A DNA stretch of 64,000 bases from an uncultured Eubacteriales bacterium (GCA_949031345.1 CARNVA010000003.1:69708-133707), one strand, 5' to 3'. Shown: positions 15,447-23,674, counted from the first letter of the stretch. Notes: generated from the letters alone by a model not told the origin. Numbers and translations are program-made.

Positions 15447-16040
15447 AACCTTTTAATAAGGCGTCTTAAATCACAATGTTTATATCTGGGTGCACAACCG
15501 CTTACCACGGTCCCCAGAGGGTGCTGAAAAAGTGAATTACTTTCGACTGATAGGTTTAAAGTGACAGTCATTGCGATAGGTGTGAATCTACCGCAGAAGC
15601 TTAAAAAAAGCAACTTAAAGCATCAGTGCAAGAAAGCAACTTAATAAATTAGGCAGTCTTTTGCAATCGTAATAGACGCTCCTGTGGAGAATAATCTTTA
15701 AACAGTTTGGCAGGTTGTGCTGAGAATATGCAAAGAAATACAAACAAGATTGTTGGACTTGAAGTCACGCAAGTGATGTATAAAAAAGATTGTCGTAAAA
15801 GTAGCCGTATGTCCAAAGTGGATTATTCAAGAATAAATCTGAATGTTCGGTGAAATTTGGTGGTACCACTCCACTTCCTGCTTGTGATGGGCAAGAAGTC
15901 TATGGGTCGCTCCTATAGGCTCAGACTTGTTCTCAGGGTGAATGAATAATTATTTTGCTTTTTATTGTAAGGCGAAGGTCTATAAATATTGTGATTTAAG
16001 ACGCTTTAAAGGAAAAAACACGGAAGTTTCCGTGTTTTTT
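15447..16040 (+). ncRNA. Large structured non-coding RNA, about 590 nt (class not identified; ROOL/OLE-like size)
   Basis: This stretch has its own promoter, no plausible ORF, higher GC than its flanks, and a terminator at 16013-16040. The ends form a 17-bp perfect helix (15461-15477 with 15988-16004), with further pairing of CCTTT/AAAGG outside it and TTATA/TATAA inside. Internal hairpins can be read: TCTGGG/CCCAGA enclosing ACCG/CGGT near 15485-15518, TGCG-TAG/CTA-CGCA near 15573-15597, CTTG/CAAG near 15886, and CTATGGG/CCTATAG near 15900. Size, closing helix and host group fit the 'ornate large' RNAs (ROOL, OLE, GOLLD), but I cannot assign a class from memory. It is not RNase P RNA, tmRNA or a group II intron as far as I can see. 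Confidence 0.75.
16013..16040 (+). terminator. Terminator of the large RNA
   Basis: AAAAAACACGGAA / TTCCGTGTTTTTT hairpin. It can also act for the minus-strand gene that ends at 16102. Confidence 0.85.
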
Positions 16041-16101
16041 AATATCATTTTTTATAAATCATTTTAAAGTCGCATATTTGCAAATAATTTTACAACAATT
16101 T

Positions 16102-16947
16102 TTAATCATCAAATTCAGGCAAAATCTCATCGTCTTCTCCAAGGAATGAAATATCTTGACAATGATTTTCATCATAAGCTTGCAACTCTTGCGATAATTC
16201 TCTTGAAGCGAGTTGTTTTAATATTGCATTTGCGATTTCCTTTTCTTTATTTGAAGCTTGAAACAAAACAAGATTTTTTGCAAGACCAAACTTAACAGCA
16301 ACATCTTCTCTATCTTTCTTATAACGCTTCATAAGACCTTTTCTTGTTGTTTTTACACATTTTCTTAAATCATCTAAATCTGCAAGCGGCATGCTTTTTT
16401 GAATCTCTACCGCTCTTTCATTGAACAATGGATTTCCTGTTTGAATGCCAATATTCCAATATTCTCTTATACTATTGCGTTTATTATTTATAAAAGGAAT
16501 TGCATAGAATTGCTCTTCTAAAGCTCTTCTTTCAGAAGCTTTCACATTCATCATCATTTCAAGTTGCTCTATTTCATCGTAATAATTAGAAGTATTATAA
16601 TATGAAGTATTATAATATTTTTCTCTTATTTTATTATACTCATCTTGCTTATCAGCGATTTCTTCTAAAAGTTGATTTGCCTTTTCGATGTCTTTTGAGC
16701 CATAGAAATACTCTTTATTGGCTTGAGCAAATATTTCATCAGGATTTAATCCCCTGTATTCTTTTACAATTCCATCAACCTTAGCATTTGTTTCTTTAAA
16801 AAAGAGATAGTATGACTGAACAGCATTGATTTGTCCCAATTCAGCGAGCTTTCTCAGTGCATCTTTATCAATCTCACGATATAAAACATAATGTGACCAG
16901 ATTGTAATAAAATCATTATCAAGTTTTGTAAGATTTCCTTGTATCAT
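16102..16947 (-). CDS. Hypothetical helical protein, 281 residues
   Basis: I do not recognise the family. It is soluble and highly charged, probably mostly helical, with a coiled-coil stretch from about 85 to 145 and an Asn/Tyr-rich insertion where YYNTS is repeated (about residues 112-121). The middle carries many Arg/Lys (RKCVKTTRKGLMKRYKKDRE). The C-terminus is acidic (GEDDEILPEFDD), resembling the acidic tails of the six paralogues at the right end of the window, though the match is short. The GGAGAG ribosome binding site is good. There is no signal peptide. Confidence 0.7.
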   Translation of the reverse strand: MIQGNLTKLDNDFITIWSHYVLYREIDKDALRKLAELGQINAVQSYYLFFKETNAKVDGIVKEYRGLNPDEIFAQANKEYFYGSKDIEKANQLLEEIADKQDEYNKIREKYYNTSYYNTSNYYDEIEQLEMMMNVKASERRALEEQFYAIPFINNKRNSIREYWNIGIQTGNPLFNERAVEIQKSMPLADLDDLRKCVKTTRKGLMKRYKKDREDVAVKFGLAKNLVLFQASNKEKEIANAILKQLASRELSQELQAYDENHCQDISFLGEDDEILPEFDD

Positions 16948-17019
16948 TTTCTCTCCATATTATCATAAGTATTATACAATATCAACAGGTGTAAGTCAAT
17001 ATCAAAAATCAACAATTAG

Positions 17020-17051
17020 AAAAAAACAGACCTTTTTAGGTCTGCTTTTTT
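17020..17051 (-). terminator. Terminator of the Glu-rich membrane protein gene
   Basis: Hairpin CAGACC/GGTCTG with flanking A and T runs. Confidence 0.8.
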
Positions 17052-17097
17052 ATTAAAAATAATTTTAGAGTTCTTCGGTATCAACTCAGCATTCTTA

Positions 17098-18309
17098 TTA
17101 TTCTTGGTCGCCTTCGCCCTTAAGTTGAGCAATTGCGTCTTGAATATTTTTGATATCTTCTTTGATTTGTTCATTTTGAGAATTTAAAAGATTGAAAATC
17201 TTTTCAAGAAGAGGATATCTTTCTTGGTTTTTATCCATAACTTCTTGGCAGTGTTGAACAGAAAGTTTAAGTCCATCAAGAAGATCAAGATCTTCAGCAA
17301 GTTTTTGAGCTTTTTCTTCATCGATATCAGCATAGTTGTTTACACCATAAAGTACAACTTTTTGTTTAGCAACAAGTGCTTCTTTTCTGCGAAGTTTTTT
17401 CTCATCACTTTCAAGAGTGTTTTTAACTCTTCTAAGAGGGATAAATTCTTTCTTGCATTGACGAAGTTCTTTTTCGTTTGATTTGAGCTTTTCTTGTTCT
17501 TCAACAAGTCTTGCTTCAAGTTCTTCAAGAGTAAAGTTTGCGGCAAGAGAGTTTGAGCCATCAGCAACTGCTACTGTAATTGCTTCCGCTCTTACCTTCT
17601 CTGCAAGTTCTTCTTCTGCCTTTTCTTCAACAACTTCTTCTGCTGGAGTTTCTGTTTCAACTGCAGTTTCTTCTGCAACAGCTTCTTCAGTTTCTTCTAC
17701 TGGCTCTTCAGCTGGAGCTTCTTCTGTTGTTTCTTCTACTGACTCTTCAGTAGTTTCAGTTTCAACAGACTCTTCTACAGGAGCTTCAACTGAATCTTCA
17801 CTAAGGTCAACAAGGTCTTCGCTGTCTTCTTGCTCAGCAGTTTCTTCTCTTTCTTCTTGCATTCTTGCAAGTCTTTCAAGAAGCTCTTTTCTGCGTTGTC
17901 TGATATATTCAGAAGTATCATCTTCTGCTTCTTCAACTTCTTGAGTTTCCTCTGCTGCCTCTTCAGTTTCTTCAACTGGCTCTTCTGAATATTCTTCTGT
18001 TTCTTCAACATCTTCAACTACAGCTTCTTCAACTGCTTCTTCCTCATTTGGATTGTACGCTTCAACCATACCACCATTGAAAAGAACGGTAGCAATTTGA
18101 GGATCTTTCTTTGCCTCTTGGCTGTTTTCAAGAGCATTTACTCTTGCCTCAAGGTCTTTTTGTTTTTTGAGTTGTTTTTCTCTGATTGCATCGACATCTT
18201 TCTTCTTGCCAGAAATTCCCATGAGGAGATCACCTAAAAAGTAAAGAAGAAATCCTCCTGCAACAATGATGCCAAGTACAACAACAACTGCGATAATTAC
18301 TGAACTCAT
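17098..18309 (-). CDS. Glu/Val-rich single-pass membrane protein with coiled coil
   Basis: A 403-residue protein of unknown function. The N-terminus (about 3-32) is one hydrophobic segment, followed by a basic helix. Residues about 85-240 are a low-complexity acidic region built from irregular Glu-Glu-x-Val/Ala-Glu-Thr repeats, and about 245-400 is a charged coiled coil. An N-terminal anchor followed by a coiled coil recalls YtxG/EzrA-like or septum-associated proteins, but no specific homology is visible. The repeats probably make a long flexible spacer. AAGGAAG precedes the ATG. It lies just downstream of the tmRNA gene. Confidence 0.8.
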   Translation of the reverse strand: MSSVIIAVVVVLGIIVAGGFLLYFLGDLLMGISGKKKDVDAIREKQLKKQKDLEARVNALENSQEAKKDPQIATVLFNGGMVEAYNPNEEEAVEEAVVEDVEETEEYSEEPVEETEEAAEETQEVEEAEDDTSEYIRQRRKELLERLARMQEEREETAEQEDSEDLVDLSEDSVEAPVEESVETETTEESVEETTEEAPAEEPVEETEEAVAEETAVETETPAEEVVEEKAEEELAEKVRAEAITVAVADGSNSLAANFTLEELEARLVEEQEKLKSNEKELRQCKKEFIPLRRVKNTLESDEKKLRRKEALVAKQKVVLYGVNNYADIDEEKAQKLAEDLDLLDGLKLSVQHCQEVMDKNQERYPLLEKIFNLLNSQNEQIKEDIKNIQDAIAQLKGEGDQE

Positions 18310-18363
18310 AAATTACACTTCCTTTTAATAAAATTGGCTTTTTGTTTTTGACCATTTAAGCTT

Positions 18364-18757
18364 TGGTGGAGACGGCGGGAATTGAACCCGCTTCCGAAAA
18401 ACTTATTCAAAACTTTTCTACACGCTTAGTATATGCTTTATTTTAATTTATAGTTAAGCCATACACAACTTTCTATAAACGAGCCTTTTTTAATTGCATC
18501 CACTGCAAAGACAAACTTGTGAATGTAGAGCACCTAAAATAATCTTCGCTCTATCTTCTAGTGAAAAGATAGTGAAGAGGTTGAAACTTTGTCAACCAAA
18601 GATTTTTTTTGAGCTTAAGCTGCTACAGCCATACGGCTTGGCATGCGCTCGATATTATTGTTTGCGTTTATTTGCAATTTGCTCCTTTTTAGGTGAGAGC
18701 AACACCGCGTGCTTTGCATTTTAAATAATGCTCCCCGTCGAAACCAATAACGCCCCC
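18364..18757 (-). ncRNA. ssrA: Transfer-messenger RNA (tmRNA)
   Basis: tmRNA rescues stalled ribosomes together with SmpB. The 5' end GGGGGCG pairs with CGTCTCC at the 3' end (two G-U pairs). The T arm is GCGGGTTCAATTCCCGC, and the encoded tail is CCACCA. The 5' half has the conserved GGTTTCGACGGGG. The reading frame resumes at GCA (18665) and encodes the tag ANNNIERMPSRMAVAA before TAA (18615-18617). smpB ends 12 nt upstream on the same strand. Confidence 0.96.
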
Positions 18758-18769
18758 ATAAAACAAGGG

Positions 18770-19213
18770 TTAGTCGTTTTTGATTGCTCGGTCGATATCC
18801 CTTCGGACTGCCCTATCCTTCAGGACTTCTCTCTTATCATAAAGTTTTTTACCTTTTGCAAGACCTATTTCAACTTTGGCTTTGCCGCCATTTAGATAAA
18901 CCTTTGTTGGCACAATTGAAAAGCCTTTTTCTTTGACTTTTCGCTCTAGCTTAATTATCTCAGCTTTATGTAAGAGAAGTTTTCTTGCTCGCTTTGTTTG
19001 ACTGTCAGATTGAGACGCTCCGTCAACTGCTGCGATATAACAATTTTTCATAATAGCTTCGCCATTTTTGATTTCAACATAGCTATCACTCAAACTGACT
19101 TTGCCGCCTGCAACAGACTTTATTTCTCCACCTTTCAGCTCAATTCCAGCTTCAAGCAAATCTGAAACGAAGAAATTATGATAAGCTTTTTTGTTATTAG
19201 TTATTATCTTCAT
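18770..19213 (-). CDS. smpB: SsrA-binding protein SmpB
   Basis: SmpB binds tmRNA and carries it into stalled ribosomes. From the ATG at 19213 the protein has 147 residues and begins MKIITNNKKAYHNFFV. It contains GIELKGGEIKSV, LERKVKEKGFSIVPTKVYL and the C-terminal KGKKLYDKRE plus the basic tail RAVRRDIDRAIK needed in the decoding site. The 89-residue in-frame extension upstream of 19213 is AT-rich DNA with no family similarity, so I leave it out. It lies immediately before ssrA. Confidence 0.96.
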   Translation of the reverse strand: MKIITNNKKAYHNFFVSDLLEAGIELKGGEIKSVAGGKVSLSDSYVEIKNGEAIMKNCYIAAVDGASQSDSQTKRARKLLLHKAEIIKLERKVKEKGFSIVPTKVYLNGGKAKVEIGLAKGKKLYDKREVLKDRAVRRDIDRAIKND

Positions 19214-19436
19214 CTCGACTCCTATTATAACACTAAATTTTATATATTTCAATACCTTAGTTAAATTTTTTATTAAAAATATTAAAATTTTATGTTTTTT
19301 TGATAAATTTTCTTTATTTTTTGTTATTTTCCTTGAAATTATGATTTCTTTGTGATTTTTTACATAATTTAACATCTTTTTTGCTAAATTATGTTTAAAT
19401 GGCTTTGTTTTAAAACTGAGCCGGGAGTTTTCTATT

Positions 19437-19543
19437 GGGGCAGACAGGAAAAAATCAGAGATTTTTTTTTCAAAGTCCACAATTTTTCAAAAATCGTGGA
19501 CTTTGAAGGCAAGCACATTTTGTGCTTGCCACCTGCCTGCCCC
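19437..19543. repeat. GC-rich cruciform-like element (three-way junction of perfect hairpins)
   Basis: The outer arms GGGGCAGACAGG (19437-19448) and CCTGCCTGCCCC (19532-19543) pair at 11 of 12 positions. Inside are two separate hairpins: CAAAGTCCAC/GTGGACTTTG, extended by ATTTT/AAAAT, and GGCAAGCACA/TGTGCTTGCC. It stands in a 425-nt AT-rich gap between smpB and rnr. It could be a mobile palindromic repeat, a folded recombination site or a structured RNA. I do not see a second copy in the window. Confidence 0.7.
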
Positions 19544-19638
19544 ACCCCCATTTTAAGCATACAGCAACCTAAAAATAATCATATATAAACCTTTAAAACA
19601 ACTAAGATTATTGACAATTAAAATTTAAGCCTAGCTCA

Positions 19639-21729
19639 TTATTTAACAAATCTTTCAAAAGCAAAATCTATTTTTCTTGTGAAAACATTTGAAGCAATCA
19701 GTTTCACTTCCACTCTGTCTCCAACAGCAAAAGTCAACCTATGCCCTTTAAGTTTAAGTTGTTTTTCAAACAATAAGAAACCATTGTCAGGCAAATCCTC
19801 AATTCTTATAAGCCCTTCAACAGTATTATCAAGCTCGACAAATATTCCAAAGTTGGTAACTGAAGAAACAACCCCTTCAAACAGCTCACCAATTCTGTCT
19901 TTCATAAGATAAGCTTTCCAAAGGTCATCAACTTCTCGCTCTGCCTTATCAGCATTTTTCTCTGTCAAACTTGACTGATTGCTTGCATCAAAGGTAAATT
20001 CTTCAAGCTCTTCAATTCTTGTTCCCTCTGGCTGACCACTTCGAAGCACTTCTTTGATAATTCTGTGAATAGTAAGGTCAGGGTATCTTCTTATTGGTGA
20101 GGTAAAGTGGCAATAATAATTGAGTGCCAATCCAAAATGTCCCCAACATTCATTGAAATATTTGGCCTTTTGCATTGACCTTAAGATAACTTTATTGACC
20201 GTTTCAGTATATGGTTTGCCATCACATAAAGCTATAAGCTCTTGATAATAAGCAGGAGTAATCTCAATTGGCAATTTTGGAGTTTTAATATTAAGACCTT
20301 TAAGGTAATCAATGACACCTAAAGCCTTTTCCTTTCGAGGCGCTTCATGCACACGATACACAAAAGGGATATCTCTATCACAAAACTCTTTGGCAACTGT
20401 CTGATTTGCAAGCACCATAAAGTCTTCAATAAGTCTATGCGCATCATTTCTGTCTCTTTTTTCAAATCCAACAGCCATACCCTGCTCGTCAAACACAAAC
20501 TGCACCTCAGGAATTTCAAAGTCAAGACTGCCATTTCTGTGGTTTTTCTCTTGCACTTTATGAGAAAGCTCTTGCATAACAACAAGCTGCTCTTTGACAC
20601 TTTCTGTCTTTTCATCTGCCGGCTGTCCGCACAATACTTTATAAACATTTGTATAATTAAGCCTAGCTACACTTTTAATGAAACTCTCATAAATTTTGTG
20701 CGATTTTACATTTCCCTCATTGTCAAGTGTCATTTCACATGTCAATGTAAGTCTTTCAACCCCTTCATTTAATGAGCATATTCCATTTGAAAGCTCTTTT
20801 GGAAGCATTGGCAACACTGAGGTTGGGAAATATACGCTTGTTCCACGATTATAAGCTTCTTGGTCAAGCACACTTGAGTATCTGACATATTCACCTACAT
20901 CAGCGATATGAACACCCAATATATATCCATTTTCTGTTCTCTTAATAGAAACTGCGTCGTCAAGGTCTTTTGCATCTTCTCCATCAATGGTGAAAATGAT
21001 TTCATTTGTAAGGTCAACCCTGCCTTTCTTCTGGTCTTGACTTACCTCTTGCGGAATTTTCTTGGCAGCTTCAACCACATCGCTTGTAAATGTTTCATAA
21101 AGTTGATGGTCTCTTATAATAGCAAGCTCACAAGCTTTAATATCATCCGCTTTGCCAAGCACCTCGATTACTCTTCCGGTAGGAACATCTCCTCTTAAAA
21201 CCTCAATGGTAACTCTATCATTTTCTTCAAATTTAATTCCGCCAGCAATTTTAATTTTGAAAGGTACATGATTGTTGTCTGGCTCTAAAAAGAAGGCACT
21301 TCCCATTTTAACAATAACACCAGCCATATATTTTACAGCCTTATAGACTTTGACAACTTTTCCATCAGAGCCATCTTCATTGTCAGAAAGCACTTTGACA
21401 ACTATCTTATCACCATCTATTGCTCCACCGCACATATTAGCTGGAATAAAAATATCTTCCTTTTCACTGTTGTCTAAATGACAAAAACCATAACCTTTTG
21501 AATTTCCCATAAATGAGCCTCTAACATAGCCCCTTGAAGGAACAGAAATGAAATGGTTTTTATCAAGCTCTAAAATTTGACCATTTCGCTCCAGCTCGGA
21601 GTATGCCTGCTTAATTTGCTCAAGTGGAAGGTCATAGGACGCTGAAATAAAAGAAAAAAGATTGTCTTTCCCTTTAAAAGAAAGACTATCTTTTTTTAAC
21701 AAATCAATTAAAATCTTTTTTGCTGTCAT
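19639..21729 (-). CDS. rnr: Ribonuclease R
   Basis: A processive 3'-5' exoribonuclease that degrades structured RNA; in many bacteria it also matures or degrades tmRNA with SmpB. The 696 residues have an N-terminal winged-helix segment (1-65), cold-shock domains (about 70-210, GYGFCHLDN), the RNB catalytic domain with DAKDLDDAVSI (the Mg-binding Asp cluster), YCHFTSPIRRYPDL, and a C-terminal S1 domain (about 615-690, GIFVELDNTVEGLIRIEDL). It follows secG with a TAATG overlap and lies upstream of smpB-ssrA on the same strand. The rnr-smpB-ssrA grouping is common in Bacillota. Confidence 0.97.
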   Translation of the reverse strand: MTAKKILIDLLKKDSLSFKGKDNLFSFISASYDLPLEQIKQAYSELERNGQILELDKNHFISVPSRGYVRGSFMGNSKGYGFCHLDNSEKEDIFIPANMCGGAIDGDKIVVKVLSDNEDGSDGKVVKVYKAVKYMAGVIVKMGSAFFLEPDNNHVPFKIKIAGGIKFEENDRVTIEVLRGDVPTGRVIEVLGKADDIKACELAIIRDHQLYETFTSDVVEAAKKIPQEVSQDQKKGRVDLTNEIIFTIDGEDAKDLDDAVSIKRTENGYILGVHIADVGEYVRYSSVLDQEAYNRGTSVYFPTSVLPMLPKELSNGICSLNEGVERLTLTCEMTLDNEGNVKSHKIYESFIKSVARLNYTNVYKVLCGQPADEKTESVKEQLVVMQELSHKVQEKNHRNGSLDFEIPEVQFVFDEQGMAVGFEKRDRNDAHRLIEDFMVLANQTVAKEFCDRDIPFVYRVHEAPRKEKALGVIDYLKGLNIKTPKLPIEITPAYYQELIALCDGKPYTETVNKVILRSMQKAKYFNECWGHFGLALNYYCHFTSPIRRYPDLTIHRIIKEVLRSGQPEGTRIEELEEFTFDASNQSSLTEKNADKAEREVDDLWKAYLMKDRIGELFEGVVSSVTNFGIFVELDNTVEGLIRIEDLPDNGFLLFEKQLKLKGHRLTFAVGDRVEVKLIASNVFTRKIDFAFERFVK

Positions 21730-22082
21730 TATAAACCTGCAATCATGCTTGTGCTTGGTGCGTTTACACTTACAACAAGCTCTGTAATAAAGAATGCAAG
21801 CACAAGGACAGCAATAATTACTGCCATAGAAATGGTAATTCTTTTCAAAATACTATCTCTTGATGCACCCTTGTTTTGAGAATAATAACTTTCTTGTTTA
21901 GCACCAGTGAAAGCGTCCATTCCACTGTTGTTTTCACTTGACTGTAAAAGTGTAGTGATTATCATAACGATTGCTGCTGCAACGATTACCGCAAAAAATA
22001 CATAGCGAATTATAGGCAACGCTTTGGTTGCCGCATCACTTGTAATATCACCATCAAGCAAGGTAGAAATAAAAGTATTCAT
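21729..22082 (-). CDS. secG: Preprotein translocase subunit SecG
   Basis: The third membrane subunit of SecYEG. It has two hydrophobic segments, about 25-47 and 83-108, with LLQSSENNSGMDAFTG between them matching the SecG loop (LLQxxxxxGL...GG). At 117 residues it is longer than the usual about 75, with about 22 extra N-terminal residues and a short tail. The stop shares a base with the rnr start (TAATG). The secG-rnr-smpB-ssrA order is the conserved Bacillota arrangement and supports the call. Confidence 0.88.
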   Translation of the reverse strand: MNTFISTLLDGDITSDAATKALPIIRYVFFAVIVAAAIVMIITTLLQSSENNSGMDAFTGAKQESYYSQNKGASRDSILKRITISMAVIIAVLVLAFFITELVVSVNAPSTSMIAGL

Positions 22083-22109
22083 ATTAAATCTTGTCTCCTT
22101 AAAAAATCT

Positions 22110-22343
22110 TTATAGAATTGAGCAAAACCATGCAAAGAATAAAATCACTATCACAAGCATTACGATATATCCCCAAGAGATTTTTCGTTTTACTGTAATT
22201 GTTGCATTTCTGATAATTCCATAAAATAACAACATTGCAAGTGAGAAAAAGACAACTAGGAATATGATTACGCCAGTATGTCCAAGACCGTCACGAATTG
22301 ACCTACCCCAATCTTCAAACCAGTTGCAAAGTAAACTTCCCAT
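22110..22343 (-). CDS. Small two-TM membrane protein
   Basis: A 77-residue protein with two hydrophobic segments (about 23-45 and 57-77) separated by a short basic loop (RNATITVKRKISWG). The N-terminus has two Trp and a Cys (CNWFEDWG). AAGGAG precedes the ATG. It lies 27 nt upstream of secG on the same strand and is probably in one transcript with secG-rnr. Family not recognised. Confidence 0.65.
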   Translation of the reverse strand: MGSLLCNWFEDWGRSIRDGLGHTGVIIFLVVFFSLAMLLFYGIIRNATITVKRKISWGYIVMLVIVILFFAWFCSIL

Positions 22344-22574
22344 AAACTTCTCCTTAATTTATTATACCATACTTTTCCAATATGTGCAAGAGAAATTTTT
22401 AAAAAAGTCACCACTTAAAAGATAAACTCATGCAATGCTAGTTAAATTATAATCAAAAATGAATTTTAGTCAAATAAATTTGGCACCCTTTAAAAAATTT
22501 ATCAAAATTTATGTCGACAAAATTGCAAAAAGACATTTTAGAAATTTAATAACTCAAATCTTGTTTATGATATC

Positions 22575-22616
22575 AAAAAAGATGGAATATAAACCAATTG
22601 TTTCTATTCCATCTCT
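22575..22616 (-). terminator. Terminator of the small paralogue pair
   Basis: AGATGGAATA/TATTCCATCT hairpin, 10 bp, followed by six T on the minus strand. Confidence 0.8.
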
Positions 22617-22619
22617 TAT

Positions 22620-23066
22620 TTATTCATTTATTTTTTCATCACCGCTTAAGTTTTCTATATCAATTTCATTGTCATCTTTATCACAAATTCGCAAGTCTGC
22701 TTCTTTGTAAACTGAAATGAATTTCTTAAGATATTCTCTGCAAGCATTTGCCGCTTCCACCGAGGTAAAAAGATTTAAAGCAAAATCATAATAAAGCGTG
22801 CATGTGTCATACTTTCTCATTTTTAAAACATAGTAATCTTTCTTTAATGGCGAAGCTTTTTTGATGATATCTTTTCTGTAATATTCAACAAAGCCCTTAA
22901 ACTCATCAATTGACTCAAACACAGGCATCACACAATTCCCCGCCTTTTGCAAATTGCCATAACTATGCTCTAAAAACAGAAGTCCTTGCTTATTTTTTCT
23001 TGGCTCTTGGTCTTTCAAGCAACATTTAAAAGGGTTTTTTACATCGTCATATTTAATGTATTTCAT
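22620..23066 (-). CDS. Hypothetical protein, paralogue of the upstream gene
   Basis: A 148-residue soluble protein of unknown family. The N-terminus MKYIKYDDVKN and the following PVFESIDEFKGFVEYYRKD match the upstream gene's MKKIKYSSIKN and PVFESEKEFADYVFASD, so the two are diverged paralogues. The second half of both predicts a beta-strand/helix unit ending in a helix of the LFTSVEAANACREYL type, and both have an acidic tail. AAGGAT precedes the ATG. The pair spans one transcript ending at the hairpin at 22575-22616. Confidence 0.7.
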   Translation of the reverse strand: MKYIKYDDVKNPFKCCLKDQEPRKNKQGLLFLEHSYGNLQKAGNCVMPVFESIDEFKGFVEYYRKDIIKKASPLKKDYYVLKMRKYDTCTLYYDFALNLFTSVEAANACREYLKKFISVYKEADLRICDKDDNEIDIENLSGDEKINE

Positions 23067-23074
23067 TTTAATCC

Positions 23075-23563
23075 TTATAATTCTTTTTCATCTTCAGTGG
23101 CATTGCCTTCGTTGTCAACAACGGTGTGTTGGCGGTTGTATTGTTCATTTAAAATATCAGCACAAACTTTGGCAACTTCTTCAGAAGCATAAATACCATC
23201 ATTAACAGTCAAATAATCGCCATGTCCTAAATATTGTGAATGTAAAACTGCAAAATACTCACCCTTATACTCTTTTGCTTCAGCAAGCATGTTTCTTCTA
23301 AGCTCGTTTACCTGCTCATTGATTTCTCTTGAAGCCTGCTTTTTGCATTTATCCATTACAACTTCTTCGCCATAATACCATTTTTCTTCCTCGCTTGCAG
23401 TTTCAAAAAGGTCATTTATAATTTTCTTTTTATCAATATTATCGCTTGCAAAAACATAGTCAGCAAATTCCTTTTCGCTTTCAAAAACTGGAATTTCTTC
23501 AACATGTGAAATGTGACCAATCTTTGAAAAATTTTTAATGCTTGAATATTTAATTTTCTTCAT
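23075..23563 (-). CDS. Hypothetical protein, paralogue of the downstream gene
   Basis: The start at 23563 is chosen because AGGGGGA lies 7 nt upstream and because MKKIKYSSIKN then aligns with the neighbour's first residues; an upstream in-frame ATG at 23614 lacks this. The protein has 162 residues and is acidic and soluble. Beyond the paired N-terminal block it carries a helical insertion (residues about 55-95) that the neighbour lacks, then VNDGIYASEEVAKVCADIL, which aligns with the neighbour's C-terminal helix. It overlaps nothing and ends 8 nt before the next start. Function unknown. Confidence 0.7.
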   Translation of the reverse strand: MKKIKYSSIKNFSKIGHISHVEEIPVFESEKEFADYVFASDNIDKKKIINDLFETASEEEKWYYGEEVVMDKCKKQASREINEQVNELRRNMLAEAKEYKGEYFAVLHSQYLGHGDYLTVNDGIYASEEVAKVCADILNEQYNRQHTVVDNEGNATEDEKEL

Positions 23564-23651
23564 ATTTATCCCCCTATTTTTTATTATTATAACCCTTTTT
23601 AAATAATTTGTCAATATTAAATTTTGAGTTTATTGTGAAAGTATTATACAT

Positions 23652-23674
23652 AAAAAAGAAGCTTATTCAGCTTC
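23652..23674 (-). terminator. Terminator overlapping the Ca2+-ATPase stop codon
   Basis: GAAGCTgaataAGCTTC then six T. The TAA stop of the ATPase gene is inside the loop. Confidence 0.7.

Noticed and set aside
15447..16040. Second T-box leader
   Set aside because: It has TGGTACC, but no AGAGAG or specifier stem, and the only downstream genes are on the other strand.
15447..16040. RNase P RNA, group I or II intron
   Set aside because: I do not see GAGGAAAGTCC, a domain V hairpin, or splice-site motifs.
17483..17944. Ser-rich plus-strand ORF opposite the Glu-rich gene
   Set aside because: It is the reverse complement of GAA/GAG codons and has no ribosome binding site.
18494..18724. Plus-strand ORF over the tmRNA
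   Set aside because: Antisense to the structured RNA, with no ribosome binding site or similarity.
19214..19480. 89-residue extension of smpB
   Set aside because: AT-rich, overlaps part of the cruciform-like element, and SmpB normally starts near MKIITNN.
22459..22710. Plus-strand ORF opposite the start of the paralogue-pair terminator
   Set aside because: No ribosome binding site, AT-driven composition, and it covers a terminator and the end of a real gene.
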